Source: Planctomycetota bacterium
GTDB taxonomy: Bacteria; Planctomycetota; Phycisphaerae; WQYP01
Direction: 5' to 3'
Length of the DNA: 7,328 nt
Assembly (NCBI GenBank): GCA_021818565.1
Contig: JAKATV010000098.1
Span: forward strand, 1-7,328
Under the pieces are notes generated by a model. That model searched no databases, was not told the origin of the DNA, and worked only from the letters and a program-made list of their open reading frames with translations. The position numbers and the translations under genes were made by a program. Positions 4,908-7,328 of the stretch are shown one piece after another (position 1 is the stretch's first letter; the number at the start of each line of letters is the position of its first letter).

Positions 4908-6974
4908 ATGGCAGCGAAATCAAATTCTCTTTTCAACGGTGCCATTGCGCGGCGCGCTGTTCTTGAGTCCTTTAAAAAGCTTGACCCGCGAATCCAGGTG
5001 CGCAATCCCGTCATGTTTGTTGTCTATATCGGCAGTATGTTAACCAGCGTCTTATTTATCCAGGCGCTCTTTGGGCATGGCGAAGCCCGGCCCGGATTTA
5101 TTCTTGCGGTCAGCCTGTGGCTCTGGTTCACCGTGCTCTTCGCCAATTTTGCCGAAGCCATGGCCGAAGGGCGCGGAAAGGCCCAGGCGGATACGCTTCG
5201 CCGCGCGCGGCGCGATACCCCCGCTAAAAAGCTGACCCAAGCCCGCCGCGACGCCCCGGTTCAAACCGTCTCCGCCACCACTTTGCGAAAAGACGACATC
5301 ATTCTGGCGGAAGCCGGTGATTTAATTCCCGCCGACGGTGAGGTCATTGAGGGCGTAGCATCCGTGGACGAGTCGGCCATAACCGGCGAATCAGCCCCGG
5401 TCATCCGGGAATCCGGTGGTGATCGCTCCAGTGTTACCGGTGGAACACGTGTGCTTTCCGACTGGCTGATTATTCGCGTGGCCTGCAATCCCGGAGAAAC
5501 ATTTCTGGATCGCATGATAGCCATGGTGGAAGGGGCCAAACGGCAGAAAACCCCCAATGAAATCGCATTGAATATTCTCTTGGCCAAACTGACAATTATC
5601 TTTCTGTTGGCCACGGCCACACTGCTGCCGTTTTCCATATACGCGGTGAACGCCGCCGGCCACGGCGCTCCCGTCACCCTCACGGTGCTGGTCGCACTTT
5701 TGATCTGCCTGATCCCGACGACTATCGGCGGCCTGTTATCCGCCATCGGCATTGCGGGCATGGACCGCATGATTCAAAAAAATGTCATTGCCACTTCCGG
5801 CCGCGCGGTGGAAGCCGCGGGCAATGTGGATGTGTTGCTGTTAGATAAAACCGGAACCATTACGCTTGGCAACCGTCAGGCGGTAAGTTTCATCCCGGCT
5901 AAAGGTGTAACGGTTGAACAACTCGCCGACGCAGCGCAGCTATCTTCTCTGGCGGATGAAACGCCGGAGGGCCGCAGCATTGTGGTGCTGGCTAAGGAAC
6001 GCTACAAGTTGCGTGGCAGAGAATTAAGTTCCCTCCACGCCGAGTTCATACCCTTTACCGCCCAATCCCGGATGAGTGGTGTGGATTTCGACGGGAGAAA
6101 AATACGCAAGGGAGCCGCTGATGCCATTGCCGCGTATGTGACCGAACTGGGCGGCGAGATGGGAGCATCGGTTAAGACCGCGGTGGACGAAATATCCCGC
6201 CGTGGAGGAACACCTCTGGCTGTTGCGGATGGCCCCAAGGTGTTAGGCGTTATTGAACTCAAAGATATTGTCAAAGGCGGCATCAAAGAGCGTTTCTTGC
6301 AGCTCCGCCGAATGGGCATCAAAACGGTAATGATTACGGGCGATAATCCTCTTACCGCTGCGGCCATCGCCGCCGAGGCCGGTGTGGATGATTTTCTTGC
6401 CCAGGCCACCCCGGAAACAAAATTAAAGCTCATCCGTGAATATCAGCAGGGCGGCCGGCTGGTCGCGATGACCGGTGACGGCACCAATGATGCGCCCGCC
6501 CTGGCTCAGGCAGACGTGGCCGTGGCCATGAACTCCGGCACGCAGGCCGCCAAAGAGGCTGGCAACATGGTGGATCTTGATTCCAACCCCACCAAACTCA
6601 TTGAGGTTATTGAAAGCGGCAAACAACTTTTGATGACGCGCGGTTCATTAACCACGTTCTCCATTGCCAATGATGTCAGTAAATATTTTGCCATCATCCC
6701 GGCCATATTTGTGGGCATTTATCCCGCGATGGGGCGGTTGAATATCATGCATCTGGCCACACCGGGAAGCGCCATTATGTCCGCCGTGATTTTCAACGCG
6801 CTGATTATCATTGTGCTGATTCCGCTGGCACTGCGCGGTGTAAAATATCGCCCCATGCCCGCCGGAAAGCTGCTTTTGCAGAATATTCTGCTTTACGGCG
6901 TCGGAGGACTTATCGTGCCGTTCATCGGAATCAAACTTATTAACATGGTTCTCGTGGCCATGCACTTGGCGTAA
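4908..6974 (+). CDS. kdpB: KdpB, ATP-hydrolysing P-type ATPase subunit of the Kdp pump
   Basis: This 688-residue protein (E. coli KdpB has 682) hydrolyses ATP to drive K+ uptake through KdpA. Motifs in order: actuator loop T159-G-E-S162; membrane motif IPTTIGG (269-275); phosphorylation motif D313-K-T-G-T; nucleotide-binding residues FTAQSRMSG (383-391) and K401-G-A; TGDN (477-480); hinge TGDGTND (522-528) with D524 and D528. The membrane segment FSIANDVSKYFAIIPA (584-599) keeps the Asp and Lys (D589, K592) linked to coupling in this subunit. S162 matches the serine whose phosphorylation inhibits the E. coli pump at high K+, so that control may be kept. Seven membrane helices are expected. 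The Shine-Dalgarno GGAG (4893-4896) sits 11 bases before the ATG, slightly far. No key residue is missing. Confidence 0.98.
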   Translation: MAAKSNSLFNGAIARRAVLESFKKLDPRIQVRNPVMFVVYIGSMLTSVLFIQALFGHGEARPGFILAVSLWLWFTVLFANFAEAMAEGRGKAQADTLRRARRDTPAKKLTQARRDAPVQTVSATTLRKDDIILAEAGDLIPADGEVIEGVASVDESAITGESAPVIRESGGDRSSVTGGTRVLSDWLIIRVACNPGETFLDRMIAMVEGAKRQKTPNEIALNILLAKLTIIFLLATATLLPFSIYAVNAAGHGAPVTLTVLVALLICLIPTTIGGLLSAIGIAGMDRMIQKNVIATSGRAVEAAGNVDVLLLDKTGTITLGNRQAVSFIPAKGVTVEQLADAAQLSSLADETPEGRSIVVLAKERYKLRGRELSSLHAEFIPFTAQSRMSGVDFDGRKIRKGAADAIAAYVTELGGEMGASVKTAVDEISRRGGTPLAVADGPKVLGVIELKDIVKGGIKERFLQLRRMGIKTVMITGDNPLTAAAIAAEAGVDDFLAQATPETKLKLIREYQQGGRLVAMTGDGTNDAPALAQADVAVAMNSGTQAAKEAGNMVDLDSNPTKLIEVIESGKQLLMTRGSLTTFSIANDVSKYFAIIPAIFVGIYPAMGRLNIMHLATPGSAIMSAVIFNALIIIVLIPLALRGVKYRPMPAGKLLLQNILLYGVGGLIVPFIGIKLINMVLVAMHLA

Positions 6975-7001
6975 GTAACCCTGTTCGAAAGGATTTAAAT
7001 A

Positions 7002-7328
7002 ATGTGGTCCCAATGTCGTCCGGCAATAGCAGTGTTCGTGATCTTGTCCGCCGTCACCGGTTTGGCGTATCCCTTGCTCGTTACCGGAATTGCCGCAGTG
7101 GTATTTCCGTGGCAGGCCAAGGGCAGCGTGTTGACAAATAGTGCCGGAAAACCTGTCGGATCACGCCTGATAGGCCAATACTTTTCCGATCCAAAATACT
7201 TTTGGCCTCGGCCCTCTGCCACTTCACCGGTGCCTTATACCGCCTACAACGGCCCGTTGGGGGATTGCGGATCAGGTTCCAATACAGGCCCGACGAACCC
7301 CAAGCTGTTCGCTTCGGTACAACGCCGG
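7002..7328 (+). CDS. kdpC: KdpC, Kdp ATPase accessory subunit (3' end outside the window)
   Basis: The first 109 codons are present and the frame stays open to the last base; the family is usually about 190 residues. One N-terminal membrane helix (about 8-33) is followed by an extracytoplasmic domain. Family motifs seen are GSRLIGQYF (53-61), YFWPRPSAT (66-74) and SGSNTGPTNP (91-100). KdpC is a single-helix subunit of the pump, thought to assist K+ binding or ATPase coupling. The stretch between YN (82-83) and SGSN is a little longer than usual and contains a cysteine (C89). AAAGGA (6988-6993) lies eight bases before the ATG, and the gene begins 27 bases after kdpB, so it belongs to the same operon. 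Confidence 0.96.
   Translation, partial: MWSQCRPAIAVFVILSAVTGLAYPLLVTGIAAVVFPWQAKGSVLTNSAGKPVGSRLIGQYFSDPKYFWPRPSATSPVPYTAYNGPLGDCGSGSNTGPTNPKLFASVQRR

Overview
The window reads as ordinary bacterial chromosome with two cation-homeostasis loci on intact frames. The first (about 32-2744) is a minus-strand DtxR/MntR-type metalloregulator, a 337-base divergent intergenic region, a plus-strand Nramp-family transporter and a small single-pass membrane protein. The second (about 2778 to the window end) is a high-affinity K+ uptake operon in the order small ORF - kdpF - kdpA - kdpB - kdpC, with kdpC cut off by the window edge. The Shine-Dalgarno sequences, moderate GC and gene types suggest a Gram-negative-like free-living bacterium, possibly from the Acidobacteria, Planctomycetes or a nearby group. 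That assignment is a guess from general resemblance, and no taxonomic marker is present.

Layout: 32-727 (-) regulator; 728-1064 intergenic, with three short palindromes and a near-consensus sigma70-type promoter facing the transporter; 1065-2495 Nramp; 2508-2744 small membrane protein; 2751-2776 GC-rich hairpin separating the two loci; 2788-2827 AT-rich control region with three phased TTTACA repeats; 2902-2994 a 30-residue membrane micropeptide; 2991-3080 kdpF; 3080-4858 kdpA; 4908-6974 kdpB; 7002 to the end kdpC.

How the genes work together: the regulator probably senses a divalent metal (its metal-ligand set looks more Mn-type than Fe-type) and controls the divergent transporter. The transporter keeps the Nramp fold signatures and the key TM1 aspartate, but its TM1 and TM6 metal-site motifs are not canonical (DAPS for DPGN, TPW for MPH), so its substrate should not be assumed to be Mn2+/Fe2+. 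The Kdp genes encode a P-type ATPase K+ pump: KdpA channel-like subunit, KdpB ATPase, KdpC and KdpF accessory subunits. The most novel-looking items are the micropeptide overlapping kdpF (ATGA), the atypical Nramp with its small membrane partner, and the phased repeat array upstream of the kdp genes. No kdpD/kdpE sensor genes, mobile elements, RNA genes or CRISPR arrays are visible.
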